A stretch of 64,000 bases of DNA from Flavobacterium aquidurense. Its GTDB lineage: Bacteria > Bacteroidota > Bacteroidia > Flavobacteriales > Flavobacteriaceae. The translations under genes were made by a program, and so were the position numbers. Shown here one piece after another: positions 57,066-64,000 of the stretch; position 1 is the stretch's first letter; each line of letters starts with the position of its first letter. The stretch is from contig FNPS01000003.1 of the NCBI GenBank assembly GCA_900107365.1, positions 310,001 to 374,000 of the forward strand, written 5' to 3'. The notes under the pieces are model-generated. The model worked only from the letters and a program-made list of their open reading frames with translations. It was not told where the DNA came from and did no database searches.

Positions 57066-57929
57066 ATGAATATTTTAGATGATTTAAAACTACAATATAA
57101 AATAGGAGGAATTGCGCTGCGTGTTATTTACTGGAATATTGCGTGTTTCCTGATTTCTTTGGTGTTTTTCTATCAATATTCGGGTGGCGGTTTTGCTTAT
57201 CCGGATTGGTTGGCTTTATCATCAGATCCAAATAGTTTTTTATTCAGACCCTGGACACTTTTAACCTATGCCTTTTTTCATTCGTCATTTTTACATTTGT
57301 TGTTTAATATGATGGTTTTGAATTTTGCGAGCCAGCTATTCCTGACCTTTTTCACGCAAAAACAATATTTAGGATTGTATATCTTAAGTGCTATTTTCGC
57401 AGGAATTGTTTTCGTATTAAGTTATTACTTTTTAGGCTATTCCGCATCCATAGTTGGTGCTTCTGCCGCAATTATGGCTATTTTGGTGGCAGCAACAACC
57501 TATCAGCCCCTAATGAGTGTTCGTTTGTTATTAATCGGGAATGTAAAATTGTGGCATATTACGGCTGTAATTTTAATTCTGGATTTAATGCAGCTTCGTT
57601 TAGAAAATATGGGTGGCCATATTTCGCATTTAGCCGGCGCTTTGTTCGGATTTATTTACATCAAATTGCTTCAAAACGGAACCGATTTGAGTATTGTGAT
57701 TTCCAGAACCCTCGATTTCTTCGCAAATCTATTTAAAAAATCCCCTTCGACCCCATTCAAAAAAGTTCATAAAAATTATCAAAAACCTACAGAAAAAGTG
57801 ACGTCAAGAATTGTTACGAAAGACAAAACGCAGCAACAAATTGACGAAATTTTAGACAAAATCAGCCAGTCTGGTTATGATTGTCTGACAAAAGAAGAAA
57901 AAGAGTTTTTATTTAAAGCTGGAAAATAA
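57066..57929 (+). CDS. Rhomboid protease (second copy) with C-terminal DUF6576-like tail
   Basis: 287 residues. The rhomboid core has FFHSSFLHLLFNMMVLNF, catalytic Ser133 in GASAAIMAI and His188 in GGHISHLAGAL. After the last membrane helix a basic linker leads to a short conserved helix pair (about 255-287: QQQIDEILDKISQSGYDCLTKEEKEFLFKAGK), which I associate with DUF6576. It shares orientation and probably transcript with mutL and the first rhomboid. The two rhomboids are clearly diverged, so this is an old pair rather than a recent duplication. Confidence 0.92.
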   Translation: MNILDDLKLQYKIGGIALRVIYWNIACFLISLVFFYQYSGGGFAYPDWLALSSDPNSFLFRPWTLLTYAFFHSSFLHLLFNMMVLNFASQLFLTFFTQKQYLGLYILSAIFAGIVFVLSYYFLGYSASIVGASAAIMAILVAATTYQPLMSVRLLLIGNVKLWHITAVILILDLMQLRLENMGGHISHLAGALFGFIYIKLLQNGTDLSIVISRTLDFFANLFKKSPSTPFKKVHKNYQKPTEKVTSRIVTKDKTQQQIDEILDKISQSGYDCLTKEEKEFLFKAGK

Positions 57930-57947
57930 TCCTTTTAGCAAGAAAAT

Positions 57948-58994
57948 ATGAAAAACCTTTCATGGTTTAATAAGATAATGTTCTTTTTGAATATAGTGCT
58001 GACTGTGCTTACATTTAGCGTCTATATTTTACCTTTTCTAGCACCTAAGAGCTTTCCGCTTTTATCGGTGCTTACATTGTTTATGCCCGCTTTTTTTGTG
58101 CTGAATGCGCTCTTCTTTATATATTGGGCTATTCAGTTTAAAAAACGTCTTATATTATCTGGTTTGGTTCTCTTGACTGGAATTACCTTCATCAGTAAGT
58201 TTTACAAATTCTCGGCAAAAGAGTATGTCAAGGACGAAAAAGATTTCTCTGTAATGAGTTATAATGTACGTCTTTTTAATGTTTTTAAATGGCTGGATCG
58301 CGATGATATTCCATCCAATATTAAAGCCTTTATTGATGAAAAAGATCCGGATATTTTGTGTATTCAGGAATATTCGAATTCAGCTCATATAGATTTGAAA
58401 GTGTACCCGCACCGTTATATATTTATTGATGGAAATCAGATTAAAACGGGTCAGGCCATTTTTTCTAAATTTCCAATTTTGTATGAAGGGAATATTATTT
58501 TTCCCAATTCAGATAATAATGTGATATATGCTGATATAAAACGTGGTAAAGATGTGATTCGTGTCTATAATATGCACCTGCAGTCTATTAAAATTTCTCC
58601 TGATGTTGCTAAAATTTCAAATGATATTGATAATGTAAATCAGCAAAAATCACAGCTAATTTATACCAGAATCAGTAAAGGTTTTAGGCAACAGCAAGAA
58701 CAAGCCGAAATGTTTAAAGAAAATATTAAGCAGTGTAAAAATCCAATTATCATTTGTGGAGATATGAATAATAGTCCGTTCTCCTATGTATACCGAAATA
58801 TAAAAGGAAAACTGAAAGATACTTTCGAAGAGGCAGGGGGAGGCTTTGGAGCTACTTATAAATTCCGTTATTACCCAGCACGAATAGACTATATTTTTGC
58901 AGACAGTAAAATGAAAGTCAAACAATTTGAAAGCTTTTCTGATTTCGAAAATTCAGATCATTATCCAATTATGACGAGACTTTCGATTGAGTAA
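57948..58994 (+). CDS. Endonuclease/exonuclease/phosphatase-family membrane protein
   Basis: 348 residues. Two or three N-terminal membrane helices (about 8-80) are followed by an EEP domain: SVMSYNVRLFNV (metal-site Asn), DPDILCIQEYS (Glu), IICGDMNNSPFSYVY (Asp/Asn), RIDYIFAD and the catalytic SDHYPIMTRL. Similar membrane-tethered EEP proteins are common beside the rhomboid pair in Flavobacteria; the substrate could be a nucleic acid or phospholipid. Last gene of the mutL-rhomboid cluster. Confidence 0.9.
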   Translation: MKNLSWFNKIMFFLNIVLTVLTFSVYILPFLAPKSFPLLSVLTLFMPAFFVLNALFFIYWAIQFKKRLILSGLVLLTGITFISKFYKFSAKEYVKDEKDFSVMSYNVRLFNVFKWLDRDDIPSNIKAFIDEKDPDILCIQEYSNSAHIDLKVYPHRYIFIDGNQIKTGQAIFSKFPILYEGNIIFPNSDNNVIYADIKRGKDVIRVYNMHLQSIKISPDVAKISNDIDNVNQQKSQLIYTRISKGFRQQQEQAEMFKENIKQCKNPIIICGDMNNSPFSYVYRNIKGKLKDTFEEAGGGFGATYKFRYYPARIDYIFADSKMKVKQFESFSDFENSDHYPIMTRLSIE

Positions 58995-59156
58995 GTTCTT
59001 CAGTTTAACTGTAAAGAAAGCAAAGGTTTTACGCAAAAGCCCACAATGTTGAAGAATAAACTTTAGGAGTTTTAGATGAACCTTAGAGCTCTCTTTGGAT
59101 TTAAGGGATGATTTGACATATTTAAAGAACAGAACAATTACTAAACCAACTGAACC

Positions 59157-61319
59157 ATGATTAAAAAACGTTTTTTATTACTTCTTTTTGTTTGCTCAAG
59201 TATATTGGCTCAGAAAGATATTGACATTAATGAATTAAAATGGCTGCCAAATTCGCATTCGTTTTGGATAAATTCGGGAGAGAAAATTGTGGTTTATGAC
59301 GTTGATAAATTAAATCAGGGCAGTACTGTTTTAACGGATAAACAACTAAAAGATGCTGGCTTTAATGGCGAAGTAGAAGATTTAGTATGGAATCAAAATA
59401 AAACAAAAGTTTTGCTTTATACTAATTCAAAAAAAGTTTGGAGAGCTAATACAAAAGGAGATTATTGGTTTTTTGATTTAACAACGGGAAAAGGTAAAAA
59501 GCTAGGTGCCAACTTAGAAGAATCATCTTTAATGTTTGCTAAATTTTCTAATGACAATGAAAATGTTGCTTATGTTTCAAAACATAATATTTATTTGGAA
59601 AATCTGGTTTCGGGAAAAATAACTCCACTAACAACTGATGGAACGGATAAGGTTATAAACGGAACTTTTGACTGGGTTTATGAAGAAGAACTTGCCGCCA
59701 GAGATGGCTTTCGCTGGAGTCCTGACGGAAAAAGTATTGCTTATTGGCGGGTTGATGCAACAGAAACTAAATTTCATTTAATGATCAATAATACAGATGC
59801 TCTGTATCCGTTTGTAGTTCCGGTAGAATATCCTAAAGCCGGAGAAAAACCGTCATCTGTGAAAATTGGCGTTATCAGTATTGCTTCTTTAAAAACGAAT
59901 TGGCTCAATATTCCGGGTGAACCTGACAATAATTATTTGGTTCGAATGGAATGGGTTGCTGCAAATGACGTAATGGTGGTTCAGCTTAACAGACATCAAA
60001 ATCAGGCTTCTATTTATAATTGCAATGCTCAATCAGGAATAGCTAATTTAATCTACCAGGAAAAATCGGCAGAATGGATTGATGTTTTTGATATTTCTTC
60101 AGGAGTATATGATGGTTTTCCATGTCAATTTGTTGACAATGGAAAAGCTTTTTTATGGAGCTCTGATGCCGATGGATGGATGCACATTTATAAAATTAGT
60201 AAAGATGGAAAAAAGAAAGAGCTAATTACAACTGGTAAATTTGATGCTTATTTTAAAGCGTATAATGATAAAACAAAATCAATCTATTATATCTCAAGTC
60301 CAACAGATGCAACTCAGCGGTATTTGTATGAAACCAATTTGAATTCCCGTAAGACAAAAAGAATTACTCCGGAAATATTTGAAGGTACAAATGAATATGA
60401 ATTCTCAACAGACGGGTCGTATGCAAAACACACCAATTCTAATATCAATCGAGATCTAAATACGAGATTGGTTTCGGTTTCAGATCATAAAAAAATAGTA
60501 CCAAAAGAGGCTGATGTTTTTACAGCTCCTACACGTAATTTCTCTTTAGAGAAATTTAAAGTAACTACCGTTGATGGTATTGAAATGGATGGAATAATGG
60601 CAAAACCACTGGATTTTGATTCCTCAAAAAAATACCCATTGTTTTTTTATGTTTATGGTGAGCCAATGGCTACTGTGGCGAATGATATGCCGTATTTTAA
60701 CGGTTTTATAGATTTGTTAATTCCAAAAGGTTATATCGGAATTGCAATGGATAACAGAGGAACTCCCTCTCTGAAAGGAACAAAATGGAGGAAATCGATT
60801 TATAAAAATATTGGAATTATCAATACTCGTGACCAGGCAATGGCGGCAAAAGAAATTTTAAAATGGAATTTTATTGATAGCGACAGAGTGGCTGTTCACG
60901 GATGGAGTGGAGGTGGTGCTGTTACTTTGAATTTAATGTTTCAATATCCTGATATATACAAGACCGGAGTGGCAATTTCTGCGGTTACGGACCAGCATTT
61001 TTATGATAACATATATACAGAGCGGTATATGGGATTGCCAAGTGAAAATGAAGCAGCGTATGTTGAGGCATCACCAGTAACACATGCGAAGAATTTAAAA
61101 GGAAATTTACTTTACATTCACGGAACAGGTGATGACAATGTGCACTATAAAAATGCCGAAGTTTTGATTAATGAATTGATTAAATATGACAGAATGTTTA
61201 ATTTAATGATTTATCCAAATCGTTCGCACAGTATCTACGAAGGTGAAGGTACAAGAAGGCATTTGATCGACACTTTTATAAAATTTATTGAACAAAAAGC
61301 ACCTCCGGGAGCAAAATAA
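59157..61319 (+). CDS. Dipeptidyl peptidase IV-type serine peptidase (S9B)
   Basis: 720-residue secreted peptidase with signal peptide (MIKKRFLLLLFVCSSILAQ). The beta-propeller (about 25-475) includes the double-glutamate motif in FDWVYEEELAARDGFRWSPDG, which binds the substrate N-terminus. The alpha/beta hydrolase domain has the nucleophile in HGWSGGGAV (Ser584), aspartate in GTGDDNVHY and histidine in NRSHSIYEG. It releases X-Pro or X-Ala dipeptides from peptides in the periplasm. Own terminator downstream. Confidence 0.94.
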   Translation: MIKKRFLLLLFVCSSILAQKDIDINELKWLPNSHSFWINSGEKIVVYDVDKLNQGSTVLTDKQLKDAGFNGEVEDLVWNQNKTKVLLYTNSKKVWRANTKGDYWFFDLTTGKGKKLGANLEESSLMFAKFSNDNENVAYVSKHNIYLENLVSGKITPLTTDGTDKVINGTFDWVYEEELAARDGFRWSPDGKSIAYWRVDATETKFHLMINNTDALYPFVVPVEYPKAGEKPSSVKIGVISIASLKTNWLNIPGEPDNNYLVRMEWVAANDVMVVQLNRHQNQASIYNCNAQSGIANLIYQEKSAEWIDVFDISSGVYDGFPCQFVDNGKAFLWSSDADGWMHIYKISKDGKKKELITTGKFDAYFKAYNDKTKSIYYISSPTDATQRYLYETNLNSRKTKRITPEIFEGTNEYEFSTDGSYAKHTNSNINRDLNTRLVSVSDHKKIVPKEADVFTAPTRNFSLEKFKVTTVDGIEMDGIMAKPLDFDSSKKYPLFFYVYGEPMATVANDMPYFNGFIDLLIPKGYIGIAMDNRGTPSLKGTKWRKSIYKNIGIINTRDQAMAAKEILKWNFIDSDRVAVHGWSGGGAVTLNLMFQYPDIYKTGVAISAVTDQHFYDNIYTERYMGLPSENEAAYVEASPVTHAKNLKGNLLYIHGTGDDNVHYKNAEVLINELIKYDRMFNLMIYPNRSHSIYEGEGTRRHLIDTFIKFIEQKAPPGAK

Positions 61320-61332
61320 AATAACTAAATAA

Positions 61333-61375
61333 AAAAGGGAGAATTTCATTTTACAGAAATTCTCCCTTTTAATTT
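61333..61375. terminator. Bidirectional terminator, 15-bp perfect stem
   Basis: AAAAGGGAGAATTTC and its exact complement surround an 8-nt loop between convergent genes, with a T-rich tail on the plus strand. Confidence 0.92.
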
Positions 61376-61388
61376 TTATTAAAATGAT

Positions 61389-62003
61389 CTACAGTATATT
61401 TTGATTCTTTAAATAATCCATCGCAAATTTACCTTCGTTAAAAAGCAAATCCAGAACACTCAGGTTGTTTATAAAGCCATGTTTGTCATCAAATACTTGT
61501 GGATATTTTTCGAACGAATTAGGATCTTTTTTGCCATTTGCTAAATATCTAAAATCAGAGATGCCTTCTGTTTCCATGAAATATTCTGTTGTGTGGCTGA
61601 ATTCTAATTTCATTCTCAAACATTTGGTCACAATGTTCAGAACTTCCATGTTTAAATCCATCAAAAAAGTATGTTTCTTTTCGAAAACAGGTCGAATATC
61701 ATCTTCAAAAAATTCAAAAAAAGGCGAACTTCTGTAGCCTGCTTCTAAAGATTTAAAATGCTGTTTTTGCCAATCAAATTCATTTTCAATAAAAACATCT
61801 TTTGTTTTTTGATGCATTGTTTTAGAATGTTTGACAGGGATATTCAATAACTGAATACCGTTTGGACTATAGATATAGGTACGGTTTCTGTTAGTTTGTT
61901 TCTGAAAATTATCTTCCATTTCAAAAGTAATATTTTCAGACTGAGCCATAACTGCAAAGTGGCTAATCGATGGAAAATAAGTAGGAAGTATTAACGAATT
62001 CAT
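61389..62003 (-). CDS. WbqC-like family protein
   Basis: 204 residues. The N-terminus LPTYFPSISHFAVMAQSENITFEMEDNFQKQTNRNR matches the WbqC family, whose members usually start with Q-P-x-Y-L/F-P and are named from an O-antigen locus. LLNIPVK, WQKQHFKSLEAGYRSSPFFEFFEDDI and the late LSVLDLLFNEG are also typical. The precise reaction is unknown; an amide-forming or transferase role has been suggested. It lies downstream of lepB, probably in its transcript. Confidence 0.88.
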   Translation of the reverse strand: MNSLILPTYFPSISHFAVMAQSENITFEMEDNFQKQTNRNRTYIYSPNGIQLLNIPVKHSKTMHQKTKDVFIENEFDWQKQHFKSLEAGYRSSPFFEFFEDDIRPVFEKKHTFLMDLNMEVLNIVTKCLRMKLEFSHTTEYFMETEGISDFRYLANGKKDPNSFEKYPQVFDDKHGFINNLSVLDLLFNEGKFAMDYLKNQNIL

Positions 62004-62020
62004 TTTGTTTTAGTTTCAGA

Positions 62021-62074
62021 TTTCAAGTTTCAGGTTTCAGGTTCGCACTAGACCGTGAAACCTGAAACTTGAAA
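62021..62074. repeat. Inverted heptad-word repeat, 19-bp perfect arms
   Basis: Arms at 62021-62039 and 62056-62074 are exact complements made of the AAACCTG/AAACTTG heptads. It lies between lepB and the WbqC-like gene. Confidence 0.85.
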
Positions 62075-62088
62075 CAAAAAAACTTTAT

Positions 62089-63651
62089 TTATGCTTTATT
62101 TTCTTTTCTCTTTCTCCAGAAATATTCCCCAACAAAATAGGCAGCTAGCACCATTAAGAAATATTTAAAGTAAGATTGTGGTTGTCCTTCACCATCAACT
62201 GTTGTGAAAACTCTTTCCCAACGAATTTTGTTGATTCCTTTTCCGTTAGTATCCCAACTCAACCAAATAAATACCGGTTTCCCTACAATGTGATCTTCCG
62301 GAACATATCCCCAATAACGGCTATCTTCAGAGTTATGGCGATTATCTCCCATCATCCAATAATAGTTTTGTTTGAAGGTATAGGAATTTGTTTGTTTTCC
62401 GTTGATTATAAAATGAGCGCCATCTATTTGCAATGTATTATGCTCGTAATTGGTAATGATTTCTTTGTAAAATGGTAATGACTCATTTGTCAAAGCAACT
62501 GTTTTTCCTGCTTCAGGAATATAAATTGGGCCGTAATTATCTTCGTTCCATTTATTAATGTGTGGAAAAACTCTGTCGTCGTTTCCTTTTGCAATTTCTC
62601 TAATTACAGCCGTAATACCAGGAATCGTTTTCATACGTTCAGCATTAGTTTCTGTTAAGGCACCAATAAACAAAGTATCTCTTTTATTTTGATCTCTAAA
62701 ACCTCTTACATCAACAAGGTTGACATTAAGCTCTTTTAAAAGTGCTTCCAGATCTATTGGAGTTTTTTCATCTAAAGCTATTTTATAGGAGTATTGAGGT
62801 TTTGCTCTTTCAGGTAAAACTAACTTTTTCCCGTTAATGAAAACGTACCCATCTCTTACCGATAAACTGTCTCCGGGAATACCAACACATCTTTTAACGT
62901 AATTAGATCTTTTGTCGATTGGTTTAATTACGCCTGGTCTTCCTTTAGGTTCGTAAAAATAATGAACTGTGTCAACAGGCCAGTTAAAAACAACAATATC
63001 TGTTCGCTTTATTTTTTCGAATGCCGGTAATCTGAAATAGGGTAATTGCGGCCAGCTTAAATACGATTTTCTTTTTGTTAGTGGTATAGAGTCATGAACC
63101 ATTGGAAGAGCAACGGTAGTCATAGGAACTCTAGGTCCGTAGTTTAGCTTGCTCACGAATAAAAAGTCTCCAATTAATAATGATTTTTCCAATGAAGAAG
63201 TTGGAATCGTGTATGGTTGCACTACATACGTATGCACTAATGTTGCTACGATTATAGCAAAGAGTAATGAACTTACAGTATCGGCAGTTTTGTTTTCAGG
63301 AGTTAATGATCTGTTGGCGTTGTATTCTAGTTTTTGAGTATAGTTTACATAGTAAATGTAAAAACCAAGAGAAAAGATTCCCAGGAAAGTATCTAAAGTT
63401 GATTTTTTACCAAATGTTCTTAACGTTTCTACCCATACAACCGGAAACATAATCAGGTTAATAATCGGAATGAAAAGTAATATTGTCCACCAGGTTGGTC
63501 GCCCAATGATCTTCATTAAAACTATTGAATTATAAACAGGAATGGCAGCTTCCCAACTTTTTCGGCCGGCAGCCTGATACAATTTCCAGGTTCCCAGAAA
63601 ATGAATAATTTGAACGCCTAAGAAAAAAAGGAACCAAAGATATAGTGTCAT
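62089..63651 (-). CDS. lepB: Signal peptidase I
   Basis: 520 residues, about twice the common length. The N-terminal part (1-135) has several membrane segments and a DUF5684-like start (YQAAGRKSWEAAIPVYNSIVLMKIIGRP). The catalytic serine is Ser153 in IPTSSLEKSLL, where most bacteria have S-G-S-M-x-P-T-L. The general-base lysine is Lys253 in YVKRCVGIPGDSL. A long insertion (about 280-390) precedes the conserved YYWMMGDNRHNSEDSRYWGYVPEDHIVG. A final membrane helix precedes the basic C-terminus. It removes signal peptides at the periplasmic face. dapB lies just upstream. Confidence 0.94.
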   Translation of the reverse strand: MTLYLWFLFFLGVQIIHFLGTWKLYQAAGRKSWEAAIPVYNSIVLMKIIGRPTWWTILLFIPIINLIMFPVVWVETLRTFGKKSTLDTFLGIFSLGFYIYYVNYTQKLEYNANRSLTPENKTADTVSSLLFAIIVATLVHTYVVQPYTIPTSSLEKSLLIGDFLFVSKLNYGPRVPMTTVALPMVHDSIPLTKRKSYLSWPQLPYFRLPAFEKIKRTDIVVFNWPVDTVHYFYEPKGRPGVIKPIDKRSNYVKRCVGIPGDSLSVRDGYVFINGKKLVLPERAKPQYSYKIALDEKTPIDLEALLKELNVNLVDVRGFRDQNKRDTLFIGALTETNAERMKTIPGITAVIREIAKGNDDRVFPHINKWNEDNYGPIYIPEAGKTVALTNESLPFYKEIITNYEHNTLQIDGAHFIINGKQTNSYTFKQNYYWMMGDNRHNSEDSRYWGYVPEDHIVGKPVFIWLSWDTNGKGINKIRWERVFTTVDGEGQPQSYFKYFLMVLAAYFVGEYFWRKRKENKA

Positions 63652-63718
63652 AATATTTTGTTTAAAGTTTTAAAGTTTAAAGTTGCTTTTTTGAATTGAC
63701 CTTACCCTTTATATTTGT

Positions 63719-64000
63719 TTATTTTAAGTTTAAAACATCTTTCATGTTGTAGATTCCCTTTTTGCCAGCTAACCATTCTGCTGCAATTACAGCCCCTAAA
63801 GCAAAACCTTCACGATTATGAGCGGTGTGTTTTAATTCGATACTATCTACAATTGAATCGTAAGTTACGGTATGAGTTCCGGGAACATCACCAATTCTTT
63901 TTGCTTCGATATGAATTTCGTTTGTTTTAGCCTCATCTAATGTCCAATTTGCATAATTACTATTTTCAATAACGCCTTTGGCTAATGAAATTGCAGTTCC
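63719..64000 (-). CDS. dapB: 4-hydroxy-tetrahydrodipicolinate reductase, C-terminal part (partial)
   Basis: Reading backward from the window edge, the frame encodes 93 residues and stops at 63719-63721. It starts GTAISLAKGVIENS and contains the family's AKRIGDVPGTHTVTYDS and LKHTAHNREGFALGAVIAAEWLAG, then ends KKGIYNMKDVLNLK. DapB reduces hydroxy-tetrahydrodipicolinate in lysine and diaminopimelate synthesis. The N-terminal NAD(P)-binding half lies beyond base 64000. It is followed by lepB on the same strand after 67 bases. Confidence 0.92.
   Translation of the reverse strand, partial: GTAISLAKGVIENSNYANWTLDEAKTNEIHIEAKRIGDVPGTHTVTYDSIVDSIELKHTAHNREGFALGAVIAAEWLAGKKGIYNMKDVLNLK

Overview
The window looks like chromosomal DNA of a Flavobacterium or close relative (Flavobacteriaceae, Bacteroidota). 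It is AT-rich, Shine-Dalgarno motifs are rare, and promoters fit the Bacteroidota pattern TTG-N17-23-TAnnTTTG in front of many genes. The gene set agrees: paired TonB-dependent receptors, HmuY, a DUF6607 protein, a long signal peptidase I beside dapB, rhomboids beside mutL, and a WbqC-like protein. It is mostly housekeeping chromosome. No rRNA, tRNA, insertion sequence, prophage or CRISPR array was recognised.

Layout. 1-6.9 kb: lipoprotein fragment, htpG, two envelope lipoproteins, an orphan ABC ATPase, fabH, cutC. 7.0-9.4 kb: an outer-membrane beta-barrel receptor. 9.8-11.5 kb: argS. 11.9-17.3 kb: a secreted protein of unknown function, then a probable haem-uptake locus (DUF6607 protein, divergent from a TonB-dependent receptor and HmuY-like lipoprotein). 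17.4-22.1 kb: a surface-glycan O-acetylation operon (two SGNH proteins, one with an inserted LysM, plus an MBOAT acyltransferase). 22.4-25.9 kb: ffh, folD, CorA. 26.4-28.8 kb: an operon of two membrane proteins and a winged-helix regulator, with matching palindromic operators at both ends. 29.0-29.8 kb: an accessory-looking membrane-protein/small-protein pair. 29.9-36.3 kb: rluF, a P450-monooxygenase pair divergent from an ArsR-like regulator, a hydrolase, and Nif3 with a cysteine-less zinc-ribbon relative. 36.4-41.6 kb: lpxK, a hybrid histidine kinase behind gap, lipA. 41.9-52.4 kb: M48 peptidase, PH-domain protein, TonB-like protein, a glycosyltransferase-ECF sigma pair, PaiB and GNAT, murB, a GT4 enzyme, DUF2461, a rhodanese-thioredoxin lipoprotein, recF. 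52.7-64 kb: TPR protein, ribH, mutL, two rhomboids, an EEP-family protein, a DPP IV-type peptidase, WbqC-like protein, lepB, and the end of dapB.

The most pervasive unexplained structure is between genes. Many gaps hold short tandem arrays with a strict 7- or 8-base period (AAACYTG, TTTAGAY, CTTAGNNN, AACNNNTA, CTTYRCGA, AGATTAAA, CACGAATT), often folded into long perfect inverted repeats. Some run into the ends of genes and supply stop codons. Other intergenic elements are clusters of 12-14-nt hairpins with covarying stems, a branched RNA-like element near 26 kb, and a 22-bp inverted repeat near 6.2 kb.

All assignments come from reading the sequence and remembered family motifs; no database search was possible. 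Where the longest reading frame began with TTG or GTG inside a promoter or ahead of a better ATG, the start was moved and the reason given.
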